Source: Candidatus Liberimonas magnetica
GTDB taxonomy: Bacteria; Elusimicrobiota; Endomicrobiia; Endomicrobiales; JAFGIL01
Assembly: GCA_020523885.1 (NCBI GenBank)
Contig: JAJAPY010000013.1
Coordinates: forward strand, 1 to 64,000
Length of the DNA stretch: 64,000 nt
Direction of reading: 5' to 3'
Shown: positions 44,644-52,925 of the stretch, piece after piece
How positions within the stretch are numbered: the stretch's first letter is position 1
How the letters are laid out: each line of letters starts with the position of its first letter
Notes under the pieces: generated by a model
Told to the model about the DNA's origin: nothing
Databases searched by the model: none
Seen by the model: only the letters and a program-made list of their open reading frames with translations
Made by a program: the position numbers and the translations under genes

Positions 44644-46926
44644 ATGCTCTGGAATGGCACAAATAGAAAATATATATGCGAAATAATAAGGGAAAGTTCT
44701 GCCGGAAATGTTGTCTTCCTTGCTGGCGCTGGGGTTTCAATTTTGCCACCCTCTTCTTTGCCTCTTGCTCCCGAATTATCCGGGCTACTTATAAAAAATA
44801 TCTTTCAAGGTGAAGATAAGATACTATCAAACATACCTTTTATAAGACCCGAGATAATTTTTGAGGCTACTAGAAAAGTGATTGGCGATAGAGTGTTCCG
44901 CTTATTTGAGATTTTTAAAAGCGATTTACCAAATGATTGTCACTTGTGCCTATCTGCTTTATGTGCGCCCATATTAACAACAAATTTTGATGAACTGTTT
45001 GAAATAGCATTTGAAATAAATGGCTATAGAAAAGAGTATCATTCAGGGTTAAGTTTGAGTTACACAAATGTTGCATCGGGGCAATTCACCACGCTTGTAA
45101 AACTTCATGGTATCCTTAATCAACCAGAGACAATTATTGCATTTTTATCAAAAATATATGAGGGTATAGATCCTGAAATATACAAATATTGTTATCAGCT
45201 AATCAGGGATAAGATACTTGTAATAATAGGGTACAGTTGCCATGACATGGATGTTTTTGAATTAATAGTTGATTCACAGCCTTCAAAAATAATATGGATA
45301 GATATATCTTTCAGGGATCAACATGATTCACTTCGTCAACAATTGATGAAAAGATTTCAAACTCACCAAGTTTTGTGTAATATTGCAGATTTCTCAAAAT
45401 TATTTCAAAGCACACACAATTATAATAAATCTTTAGACCATGCAAATTCATGGAAAAATTGTTTGGTATCGTTTTATCTATCCCTGACGAAAGAAGAAAT
45501 TGAGAAAATACGCGGTCATATTATGGCTTCTCTTGGATTCGCGGACTATGCTACTACATTATTGGAAAAGTATTTAATAATCAATGCTCAAATATACTCT
45601 ATGAGTGAAAAAACTAAAGATTATGAGCATCTCGCAAAAGATTATTTTGAACTTGGGAAATATAAAAAAGAGGCGTATAGACCTTATGAAGAAGTTTCTG
45701 ATATACTGATGAAAGCATTTCATTTCTACAAAAAAGCTGATAACTGGAAAGGGCAATGCGAAGTACTATGGGAAGTCGGTTTAAAAGCAATTGACAGTTC
45801 GGAATGGAAAAGCGCAGAGCGGTATTTCAATGATTTAGCCGTTATAGCTGAACAAAATCATTTCCAGATATACATGACTTTAGCAAAAATAGGCAAGGCA
45901 TTGCTGCATTATTGGCAGTCTGCAACAGTTGAAGATTTTAAAATAGCGCTGGAAGAATTTGAAAAATCCAGGTCTGTTCTTTCGAAATCAGGAAGATATC
46001 GGGACTTGTTAAAAGTATATCGTTTAATCGCATCAGTCAATTTTGTTAGAGCAAAGTATAAGGAAGCGTTAGAAGCTGATATGAAATGTTATGATATAGC
46101 AAAAGATATAGGCGACTTAAAGGAACAGGCTAATTGTATTCGAGATATGGCTACATGTCTTAGGAATCTTGGAGAATATAAGAAGCCATTCGTTATGTAT
46201 CTTGATTCGCTTAAACTTGGATTCATTGCGCCTGATTTTAATAACTATGGCATTACTATAGGAAATGCATCGGAAATGCTTTTGGAGCAAGGTTTTACTC
46301 AGACTGCATTGGAAGGTGCCAAGCTATCGGTTTATCTTCTGGAAAAGACAAAAAATGAATTATACAAAATATCCTTTCTTCAAGCCTTGTCTCTTGCTTA
46401 TACAAGGTGTGGAAATCAAGACGAAGGACTTAGAACTATTGAGAAAAGTATTGCTCTGGCACATAATATGCATGATTATTTCGAAGAGGCAATTGCAAGA
46501 TACACTAAATCCATAATTCTAGGAGAAAATAAAAGATATTCTGAAATGCTTAATGAATTGAAAAGAACGATGGATTTGGCATCTCGGACAGAAAATAAGG
46601 CAATATACTACCTCAGTAATTCTTTGCTTCTATTTAAAGAAAATCATGTTTTCCCAAAATCGTATCAAACAATAAAGGAAAACATACAGGCATTAGATAC
46701 TATGGGGGCAGAAAATGAAAAGTTAATACTAATTTCAAAAGTGTTTAAGTCATATTTTTTGAACCCATTAAAAAACCCCTTGTTAATATTTTCTTTATTT
46801 GAATTTATATCATTGAAAACTGTCAGATGTTTTATCAAAAGAATAGGTTTTGTTATTTGGCTAAAACTCATTGGAGAGAAAAGATTTCACAATTACTTGT
46901 CTTCTATTGAAAAGATAGCAGAATAA
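44644..46926 (+). CDS. SIR2-like domain protein with TPR repeats
   Basis: A 760-residue protein. The N-terminal 230 residues are a SIR2-like (NAD-binding) domain: VVFLAGAGVSILPP (G-A-G-x-S), PILTTNFDELFEIAF (T-T-N-F-D), TTLVKLHGIL (K-L-H-G) and VIIGYSCHDMDVFE. This Rossmann set occurs in antiphage effectors that deplete NAD+. The remaining residues are TPR-like helical repeats (ANCIRDMATCLRNLGEYKKP, SFLQALSLAYTRCGNQDEG), likely a sensor. Start ATG 44644 with AGGGGAG before it. It stands alone, with long spacers on both sides, as solitary defence genes often do. The layout is that of SIR2-TPR abortive-infection proteins; the trigger is unknown. Confidence 0.82.
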   Translation: MLWNGTNRKYICEIIRESSAGNVVFLAGAGVSILPPSSLPLAPELSGLLIKNIFQGEDKILSNIPFIRPEIIFEATRKVIGDRVFRLFEIFKSDLPNDCHLCLSALCAPILTTNFDELFEIAFEINGYRKEYHSGLSLSYTNVASGQFTTLVKLHGILNQPETIIAFLSKIYEGIDPEIYKYCYQLIRDKILVIIGYSCHDMDVFELIVDSQPSKIIWIDISFRDQHDSLRQQLMKRFQTHQVLCNIADFSKLFQSTHNYNKSLDHANSWKNCLVSFYLSLTKEEIEKIRGHIMASLGFADYATTLLEKYLIINAQIYSMSEKTKDYEHLAKDYFELGKYKKEAYRPYEEVSDILMKAFHFYKKADNWKGQCEVLWEVGLKAIDSSEWKSAERYFNDLAVIAEQNHFQIYMTLAKIGKALLHYWQSATVEDFKIALEEFEKSRSVLSKSGRYRDLLKVYRLIASVNFVRAKYKEALEADMKCYDIAKDIGDLKEQANCIRDMATCLRNLGEYKKPFVMYLDSLKLGFIAPDFNNYGITIGNASEMLLEQGFTQTALEGAKLSVYLLEKTKNELYKISFLQALSLAYTRCGNQDEGLRTIEKSIALAHNMHDYFEEAIARYTKSIILGENKRYSEMLNELKRTMDLASRTENKAIYYLSNSLLLFKENHVFPKSYQTIKENIQALDTMGAENEKLILISKVFKSYFLNPLKNPLLIFSLFEFISLKTVRCFIKRIGFVIWLKLIGEKRFHNYLSSIEKIAE

Positions 46927-47015
46927 GACGTTTCAATATAATTCAGATTGGTTGCAATTAGAAAAGGCAAGGAAGGGCAAAAGCCGAGCCCGGAGGCTCG
47001 GCCTTCAAAAAGCCC

Positions 47016-47297
47016 TCACTTCCTACCTCTTGTTAATTCATCAATCATCGCGGAAGCCTCGGATTTACTGATGTTCTCGCTTTCTTTCAGGTAGCCGTGT
47101 CGTTTGAGAAACTCCACCTGTTTAAAAGTCGCTGGCTGTGTTGCCTGTGAAGCCCTTGCAACGTTCATTACTGCAACCCTTCTGTCCTTGTTTATCTCTT
47201 GGAAGATAGCCAAAGCCACTTCGGTTTTGTTCTCTGCAATCTTATCCAGCTTGCCGTATATGTCAACAAATTCTGTTATGTATTGTTCTTTTTCCAT
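47016..47297 (-). CDS. Small protein with a TxxQxxFLKxxGY motif
   Basis: A 93-residue protein with AAAGGAGG before ATG 47297. The C-terminal half has PATFKQVEFLKRHGYLKE followed by SKSEASAMIDEL, a short motif that recurs in phage and element proteins (T-x-x-Q-x-x-x-L-K-x-x-G ... S-K-x-E-A-S). The N-terminal half is helical. Probably a nucleic-acid-associated accessory protein; exact role unknown. Confidence 0.6.
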   Translation of the reverse strand: MEKEQYITEFVDIYGKLDKIAENKTEVALAIFQEINKDRRVAVMNVARASQATQPATFKQVEFLKRHGYLKESENISKSEASAMIDELTRGRK

Positions 47298-47336
47298 GTT
47301 TCTTGTTTACCTCCTTTTAGTTTTATGACAATGACC

Positions 47337-47696
47337 TCAATACTCCGATTTGAGCAGCAAAACCCCGCCTATGCAGTAGCACTCAAACTCCTTTAAAGGA
47401 AAGTCCGTATATTCCAGCTTCTGCTCAACGATTACGGGCAGGTTGCTGTCCTCTTGGCAGGTTGCCACGGCAGTTTTGTCCTTGTTTACCTTCAAACTCC
47501 AAAGCTGAAAAGGCACGTCTTCAAGCTTGTGCTGGTAGCTTCCTATAAGGTCAATAAGCCAGTATGCCCCTGTCTTGTCAGCCAGATACTTTATGCCATC
47601 TGTAAACTTTAAGCCTGTAAAACTTCGGAAATACTGCTCTGTTCCTGAAAAACCTTTAAGCTCTCTTATCAAATCTTTTTCATTTATTTTATCCAT
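47337..47696 (-). CDS. DUF6876-like small protein
   Basis: A 119-residue protein. It opens with DLIRELKGFSGTEQYFRSFT and continues GLKFTDGIKYLADKTGAYWL with a Leu-Ile-Asp, the pattern of the phage/plasmid family I know as DUF6876. The C-terminus KEFECYCIGGVLLLKSEY is also typical. Function unknown. It is in the same direction as the 47016 gene, 39 bp away. Confidence 0.7.
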   Translation of the reverse strand: MDKINEKDLIRELKGFSGTEQYFRSFTGLKFTDGIKYLADKTGAYWLIDLIGSYQHKLEDVPFQLWSLKVNKDKTAVATCQEDSNLPVIVEQKLEYTDFPLKEFECYCIGGVLLLKSEY

Positions 47697-48071
47697 TTTT
47701 TATACACCTCTTTGTATATGTGGGCTTATGAAAACCCCATAAGCCCCATAGGGGTGCATAAGAGGTGTGGGCGAGATGCGGGTTTCGGAGAAACAAAAAG
47801 GCTTAAAAGCTAAAGGCCGAACGGGAGTGAAACGGACTTCGGAGTCTGAAGGCAGAGCGGGCAAACTGCCAATGCGCAGGCAAACCCGAAGCAGGAAGAC
47901 CTTTTTATGCCTTTTAGCAATCGAAGCCCGTAAATATTCTAACTGCATAAAGATAAAAGCCCAGTCCTGAGACCGAATGCGAAGAGACGGGCGTGCCGTT
48001 GATTACATATCGGCTAATCAACGGGCTATTAAAATGATATAATTGAATAAAATTTATTGGAGGGTATAAAT
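47697..48071. repeat. Second hairpin array, no gene
   Basis: Includes GGGCTTATG/CATAAGCCC (47722-47746), CCCC-ATA-GGGG (47744-47754), GTTTC-GGA-GAAAC (47782-47794), GACT-TCGG-AGTC (47835-47846) and GGCA...TGCC (47851-47870). Same style as 43600-43813: short perfect stems with 3-4 base loops. No open frame of quality. Confidence 0.55.
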
Positions 48072-48353
48072 ATGCATGAAGCGATTGAAGGTATTCTAAA
48101 CATAATTCCCCGTGGTTATGTTTTTGACAGTCATTATGTTATTACACAATTGATAAAAAAGGAATCAGATGTATATCTCAATTTTGCAAGTGCTATAAAT
48201 ACAGAAACTAACAGGACTCTTGTGGCTCATGGCCAGATAGGGCAAGAAATTGCAACATTTCAAGGGGTATTGGTTGAAAGCATTGGAAGGGAATGGTCTG
48301 AAAACATCCATGGTAATTCAAGCGAGTGCGAAGCTTGGAGAAAACTTATATAA
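48072..48353 (+). CDS. Small protein of unknown function
   Basis: A 93-residue protein. I choose ATG 48072, with GGAGG 8 bases upstream. Mixed alpha/beta, no Cys pairs except one near the end (NSSECEAWRKLI). No signal peptide and no family recognised. Confidence 0.5.
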   Translation: MHEAIEGILNIIPRGYVFDSHYVITQLIKKESDVYLNFASAINTETNRTLVAHGQIGQEIATFQGVLVESIGREWSENIHGNSSECEAWRKLI

Positions 48354-48462
48354 GGGACACTCAATCTCTTGATATTTGGGTGCATTCATATCATTCAAAG
48401 TGAATTTAGAAGTGAATTTAGAAAGATTTGATTTTGAAGATATAAAATTGTATTATTAGAGC

Positions 48463-48870
48463 ATGGAAGAACAAAGAAAAACAGTAGTCGAAATAGTGAA
48501 TGGTAACCCTAAATTCCAGAGTGTTATAAAGGAATATCGAGAAAATAAGTTTCTATTAGAAGGTGTTTATCACCCACTCGCATATTTAATAGATGCAGAT
48601 AAGATTGAAAGTGCATGGAAAAAAAATAAGTCGAAGATCAACGCTATCGCACAAGGAATGGCCTTATACAATGATTTTTTTACTGAAGCAATGAATTCAG
48701 TACTTTTGACCGGCGATTCGAGAGTCTCAAAAGAAACAAGTGGAAAATTAGAGAAATGGAAAGGCGTAGTGGAGAAATTATTTCAAGCCGATTATAAAGA
48801 AATTGAAGAAATGAGTAGCAGGCTTGGTCAATATTTGGAATTTATGAATAGAAAGTCACAAGGATTTTGA
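48463..48870 (+). CDS. Helical protein of unknown function
   Basis: A 135-residue charged protein (IVNGNPKFQSVIKEYRENKF, KINAIAQGMALYNDFFTEAM), all helix, no TM segment. No clear ribosome-binding site before ATG 48463. Not recognised. Confidence 0.45.
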   Translation: MEEQRKTVVEIVNGNPKFQSVIKEYRENKFLLEGVYHPLAYLIDADKIESAWKKNKSKINAIAQGMALYNDFFTEAMNSVLLTGDSRVSKETSGKLEKWKGVVEKLFQADYKEIEEMSSRLGQYLEFMNRKSQGF

Positions 48871-48915
48871 TAACTCCAACTAAAAAATTAAAAAATTGAG
48901 AATTATAAAACCGAC

Positions 48916-49476
48916 CTATATTTTCAGCCAGACATACGGCCTGACATTAACCTTTGAATAATACTCATTATTAAGGTTATATCTGCCGTTCATTTCCGTA
49001 ATGGGCGCAAGCCCGTACTTATCTTCAAAACCCTCAACAATCTTTTCTATTGTTTCCGGCATTAGGTTCAGACCTGTCTTTTTAGCAAGCTTAGTTAACA
49101 GTTCTTCTATTGAAAGGTGTTTATTGCCATTGAATGCAGATGGCAGGTAGAAATCGAGGTGGCGGGTTTTTCTGCGATATATGCAATTATAATCGCGGCC
49201 TTTTTTGCTGGTTTCCGTAGGGTGTTCTTTTCTGTATTGCTTTTGATACTCAATAGAGTGTTCACGTACATGTTTTTCCATGCGGTATTGAATACCAGAA
49301 GAAGTTACTTGATACTTTTTAGCCATCGCAATATATATCTGATGCCTACTTGGTAATAAATTTGATAGTTCATTATAAACGCTTTTAAGTTCGATATTGG
49401 AAACATATTTTAGTTTGCATGCCATTTTATTAATTGTTTTTGGGTCGTAAAAAGGGTATTTAAATATTGCGAGCAA
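48916..49476 (-). CDS. Putative DNA-binding protein
   Basis: A 186-residue basic protein from TTG 49476; ATG 49425 (MACKLKYVSN) is an alternative, and neither has a clear ribosome-binding site. Residues about 40-65 could form a helix-turn-helix (RHQIYIAMAKKYQVTSSGIQ), followed by a strongly basic stretch (EYQKQYRKEHPTETSKKGRD). No family recognised. Confidence 0.5.
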   Translation of the reverse strand: MLAIFKYPFYDPKTINKMACKLKYVSNIELKSVYNELSNLLPSRHQIYIAMAKKYQVTSSGIQYRMEKHVREHSIEYQKQYRKEHPTETSKKGRDYNCIYRRKTRHLDFYLPSAFNGNKHLSIEELLTKLAKKTGLNLMPETIEKIVEGFEDKYGLAPITEMNGRYNLNNEYYSKVNVRPYVWLKI

Positions 49477-49659
49477 ATAAATATTTTACAAGAACCTTGA
49501 CAAATTAATTCCGGCGAGGTATACTATTGCTGTAAGTAGGTCATCTTAATATTTTGATTAGAGCGGTTACACCGCAAGGTAAGAGCCGACTATTCAGTAA
49601 ACACCTTTTGCAGAGGTTTTTATTGGTTGGTCGGCTTAAATTGTTTATAGGGGTTAATC

Positions 49660-50763
49660 GTGAGTAAAAAAGAGTCAGATAAAATATCATTTGCCGGGAA
49701 ATATTATAAGATAAAAATAAAAAGTTTATCTGAGATGAAATCAATTATTGATAAGGAATATTATCCAATACAAGTAGGGAAATATTCGGATTTCGTTAAT
49801 AAATATGTTAAAAATGGTCAAATCACTTATTCGGGCAGTAAAGATGAGTTAAATTTTACAAGTCCGGAAAATCTTCTTGGTTCACTATTAAGCTTGAATC
49901 CAATAATTGCAGCTTCTATGGTAGATGTAATAGAAACTGACAAAAATGACAATGATTCTTTGCATATCATAAAAACGAAGACAGATACTGTTAAGTGTCC
50001 GATACAAGAGTGTTCAGATAGGAAAGAATGCTACAAAAAACATGTCATGTCAAAATCCGTCATGGTAATGCACGATCCTGTGTTTTGGGTGGGTAGTTTA
50101 GAGAAAAAGATAGAGCCAATATGTCTTAGAAGGTGTATGAATACGGGTAAATTTTATTGGATGCAAACAAAATATGCTACAGATGCGCGTGGAATATATC
50201 CATGCAGGGATGCTTCTGATTTTTTTGATGAAAACGACATTGATTTAGAATCTATCAGGAAGGAATATAAGCAAGGCAATACAATTATAGATAAGGCATT
50301 TGAAGAAAATAAAATAGAAATTAGCACTTTTAAAAGCATAAACAATAAACAACTTGCGGAAGCTTTTAATGATATATTGCGGTCTTTTGAAATTTGCTTT
50401 TTCGACACTGAAACAATTCCTTCACTCGATAAAGGGTTTCGCACTTTATTAAAACAAGTGCGAGCGAGAATAAAAAGGATGTATCGTAATAAGGAGAATA
50501 CAATCGGCGAGCGTATAAATATGACTAGATCAGGGTATATATTCAAGATAAGAAGAATAAATAAATATTTATTGATTAAATTATTCCCAAATACTTTAAA
50601 GAACACTCAAGACAGGGCGGTTAATTGTCCTATATGTGGATGCAATAGATTTGAAAGAGGTTTTAATGAAGAAGATGATAGATATATAGCGGTATGTGAA
50701 CAATGTTGTCAAATTGTTGAAGAGTTCTTTGATTCATCGAGAGATGAAATACTTCCCATATAA
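49660..50763 (+). CDS. Large Cys-rich protein of unknown function
   Basis: A 367-residue protein from GTG 49660 (GGGG 9 bases upstream). Two zinc-binding sets: a central CPIQECSDRKECYKKH and a C-terminal CPICGCNRF...CEQCC, the latter like a zinc ribbon. The middle is basic and helical (VRARIKRMYRNKENTIGERI). Zinc ribbons plus a basic middle suggest nucleic-acid binding, perhaps in replication; inference only. A strong terminator follows. Confidence 0.55.
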   Translation: MSKKESDKISFAGKYYKIKIKSLSEMKSIIDKEYYPIQVGKYSDFVNKYVKNGQITYSGSKDELNFTSPENLLGSLLSLNPIIAASMVDVIETDKNDNDSLHIIKTKTDTVKCPIQECSDRKECYKKHVMSKSVMVMHDPVFWVGSLEKKIEPICLRRCMNTGKFYWMQTKYATDARGIYPCRDASDFFDENDIDLESIRKEYKQGNTIIDKAFEENKIEISTFKSINNKQLAEAFNDILRSFEICFFDTETIPSLDKGFRTLLKQVRARIKRMYRNKENTIGERINMTRSGYIFKIRRINKYLLIKLFPNTLKNTQDRAVNCPICGCNRFERGFNEEDDRYIAVCEQCCQIVEEFFDSSRDEILPI

Positions 50764-50786
50764 TTAAAGCCTACACTGAATAAGTA

Positions 50787-50846
50787 AGGGGCTAAGTGGT
50801 TTCTGGTTTTGTTTTATAAAAAACCAGCCATTTAGCCCCTTTTTTT
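50787..50846 (+). terminator. Strong terminator
   Basis: AGGGGCTAAGTGG pairs with CCATTTAGCCCCT (one GU) with an inner CTGG/CCAG stem, followed by seven T. It separates the Cys-rich gene from the right-end operon. Confidence 0.92.
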
Positions 50847-50914
50847 ATGCCAAAACAGGGGGGTGATGATTGTCGGGATTGCAGGGCAAAATATTTCTAA
50901 AAGGAGAATGTATC

Positions 50915-51166
50915 ATGAAAATTCAGATTAATAGTGGTAGGCCTTTTCATGTTGTTACAGAACTCAATTTGCCTGATGTTTTTGGATACCAATATTCAGT
51001 ATCGTTTTTAAAGGAATATTTCTCTAAACAGTTGGGAGTTGCGTTATTGGATGTAGTTTTTTCCGACACAATCAGCGAGATGATAGGGATAAATAATGAT
51101 GCAATTTCAATGAAGCGAGCCATATTATTGAAACGTGAGAAGAGAGATTCTAAAAAGCGTAAATAA
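50915..51166 (+). CDS. 83-residue protein, first gene of the right-end operon
   Basis: ATG 50915 after AAAGGAG. No recognised domain; the basic tail (LLKREKRDSKKRK) suggests nucleic-acid contact. The longer frame's TTG start (50870) is rejected for lack of a ribosome-binding site. Confidence 0.55.
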   Translation: MKIQINSGRPFHVVTELNLPDVFGYQYSVSFLKEYFSKQLGVALLDVVFSDTISEMIGINNDAISMKRAILLKREKRDSKKRK

Positions 51167-51226
51167 AATGAGGCGATACTGTGCAAAAGCCCAAATGAAG
51201 TTGAAATTCAAAAAAGGAGGCTCAAA

Positions 51227-51430
51227 ATGCAAGCAAAAGTGCTGGGAGAATTAAAAGATTTCAAAAACGTCCAAGATTTTCAGGATTATTGCCGTGATCT
51301 GATTAAAAAGAAGGAACAAAGACGGATTGAGTTAAAGAACGAAGACAAGACGCTCAAAAAGGAGATTAAAGAGCTGAAAGGAGACATCGGCGACGAAAGC
51401 AGGGAAGAGACCACGACGGAAGAAAAATAA
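51227..51430 (+). CDS. Coiled-coil protein, paralogue 1
   Basis: A 67-residue protein with AAAGGAGG before ATG 51227. The product reads MQAKVLGELKDFKNVQDFQD and continues as a long charged helix, ending GDIGDESREE. The same pattern appears in the protein at 51867 (ILGEMKYFKDVQEYQGQVRK; ADIGGKEKEE), so the two arose by duplication around the acidic gene between them. Confidence 0.65.
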   Translation: MQAKVLGELKDFKNVQDFQDYCRDLIKKKEQRRIELKNEDKTLKKEIKELKGDIGDESREETTTEEK

Positions 51431-51450
51431 TATCTGTAAAGGATGGTGCT

Positions 51451-51864
51451 ATGTTCTTAATAGATGATTTGCATAATTTGGTCAAAGAAGCATTGGTTAA
51501 TCTTGCCAAACCATACGAAACCAACACTGACCTTGAGGCAGTCAGAAAGTATCACGGCAGCAGGGAAGATGACGATTCAAGAAGGGGCCTTGACCGAGAT
51601 TGTCCCGACAATAGCAAGGTGCGGGGGCATTGGTATGTTGATGAAGATGGTTATATTTCAAAAACCCCTCCTGAATCTCCCAATTCGCAGAAAACGTTTG
51701 AAGACTCCCCTGAGTCTGAAAGGCACAGCACGCATGAAGTTCAGTCAGACCTTTCTAATTTCTGTAGCGGGTTTGATGAAGGCGGTCCTTCCAACAGAGA
51801 ATCTGCCAATGACCCGTCTGATTCATCTGAACAATCGAGTTTGTCAGACTTTAGCGGTGATTGA
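51451..51864 (+). CDS. Acidic disordered protein
   Basis: A 137-residue protein. After a helical start (FLIDDLHNLVKEALVNLAKP) it is rich in Asp, Ser, Glu and Pro, low in hydrophobic residues and probably disordered. An overlapping frame at 51464-51913 is less likely, because it lacks a ribosome-binding site and the chosen one fits the gene spacing. It lies between the two coiled-coil paralogues. Possible DNA mimic or assembly linker; speculative. Confidence 0.55.
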   Translation: MFLIDDLHNLVKEALVNLAKPYETNTDLEAVRKYHGSREDDDSRRGLDRDCPDNSKVRGHWYVDEDGYISKTPPESPNSQKTFEDSPESERHSTHEVQSDLSNFCSGFDEGGPSNRESANDPSDSSEQSSLSDFSGD

Positions 51865-51866
51865 AA

Positions 51867-52091
51867 ATGCTCAAGGAGGCAGCAGAAATATTAGGCGAGA
51901 TGAAGTATTTTAAGGATGTGCAAGAATATCAGGGGCAAGTAAGAAAACTCATCAGTGATTTCCTAAGTGAGATTGAAAAGGCTAAAGATACGATTAAGTT
52001 GCGTAAGAAACAAATTAAGAATTTGCGGGCAGACATCGGCGGGAAGGAAAAGGAAGAAAAAACGGATTTTCAGGAGAAAGAAAATCTTTAA
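51867..52091 (+). CDS. Coiled-coil protein, paralogue 2
   Basis: A 74-residue protein. ATG 51867 overlaps the ribosome-binding sequence AAGGAGG; the alternative ATG 51900 would drop the conserved front. The body (SDFLSEIEKAKDTIKLRKKQ) is a long coiled coil related to the 51227 product. Part of the operon reading into the HerA paralogue. Confidence 0.6.
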   Translation: MLKEAAEILGEMKYFKDVQEYQGQVRKLISDFLSEIEKAKDTIKLRKKQIKNLRADIGGKEKEEKTDFQEKENL

Positions 52092-52102
52092 GGAGTTAAC
52101 CA

Positions 52103-52522
52103 ATGAATAATAATAGTAACAATAATCCTAACGATTTTTATGAACAGATTTTCGGGACTCCGCAGGCTAACGCTCAGCCTACGACAATTATTAAAAGAAA
52201 GCTTGTCAGAAGAAACGGAGTTGACAGTCTGATGTACGAGGTGATACAAAAGCTAACCATGGGGCAAGACGGCAATCCGCAATTGCTTATAGAAGAACGG
52301 CACGGGGTTCTCGATGACGGCGCGCCATTCGAAGTTAAAATAGGTTTTACGACCTGTTCACAAGGGCACATCGTGCACCCTGGAAATATAGGATTTTGTC
52401 CCCAGTGTGGCCGCAAATATTGCGTGAAGTGCTGGGATTCCGAGTGTAGTGTATGTCATGTTGATTTGCAGTTTCAAAGCTTGGGCGCATTGACAGACGG
52501 GCACTCAAAACAACTTCGCTGA
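52103..52522 (+). CDS. Zinc-binding protein, paralogue 1
   Basis: A 139-residue protein, AAGGAG before ATG 52103. A front Asn-rich linker leads to a beta-rich part (KRKLVRRNGVDSLMYEVIQK) and a C-terminal cysteine cluster CSQGHIVHPGNIGFCPQCG, CVKCWDSECSVCH, with treble-clef/RING-like spacing for two zinc ions. The 52536 product is a clear relative with the same K-R-x-x-V-x-R/K-x-x-G front and G-H-I-V. It is directly upstream of the second HerA-like fusion. Confidence 0.7.
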   Translation: MNNNSNNNPNDFYEQIFGTPQANAQPTTIIKRKLVRRNGVDSLMYEVIQKLTMGQDGNPQLLIEERHGVLDDGAPFEVKIGFTTCSQGHIVHPGNIGFCPQCGRKYCVKCWDSECSVCHVDLQFQSLGALTDGHSKQLR

Positions 52523-52535
52523 AGGAGGCCACTCA

Positions 52536-52925
52536 ATGAATAAAGATACTGTTTTTTATGGTTCTGGTGAATCTGACAATGGGGATGATAATAAGCCTGT
52601 AAGGAAAGTTATGAAAAGGGTTGCCGTAAAGAGGAAAGACGGGAAAGAGCTTGTTTTGCATGAGGTGATTGTTACCGCATATACCGGGCCTGACAATACG
52701 CCTGACTCTGGGCAGGTCAGTCATTTCGGCACTCTGGATGATAACAGCGTCTATGATGAATCTCTGCCGGTGGTTTCATGCAATAACGGGCATATTGTGC
52801 AGGGATTAATTACCTGTCCGAGATGCAGAAAGACAATGTGCAAAACGCCTGGCTGTCATGGGACTAATTGCGTCGGGATTGAATGCCCTTTTTGTGGGAA
52901 AACTTTTGAGTGCAAATATGGATAA
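52536..52925 (+). CDS. Zinc-binding protein, paralogue 2
   Basis: A 129-residue protein, AAGGAGG before ATG 52536. Front: KPVRKVMKRVAVKRKDGKEL. C-terminal cysteines CNNGHIVQGLITCPRCRKTM, CKTPGCHGTNC, CPFCGKTFEC give two or three zinc sites. Its stop overlaps the HerA paralogue start by 8 bases (ATGGATAA), the same layout as the 36635/36642 pair. The pair is probably translated together, and the zinc protein may be a subunit of the HerA complex. Confidence 0.7.
   Translation: MNKDTVFYGSGESDNGDDNKPVRKVMKRVAVKRKDGKELVLHEVIVTAYTGPDNTPDSGQVSHFGTLDDNSVYDESLPVVSCNNGHIVQGLITCPRCRKTMCKTPGCHGTNCVGIECPFCGKTFECKYG

Noticed and set aside
51464-51913. Overlapping 149-codon frame in the right-end operon
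   Set aside because: Lacks a ribosome-binding site, overlaps both a better frame and the next gene.
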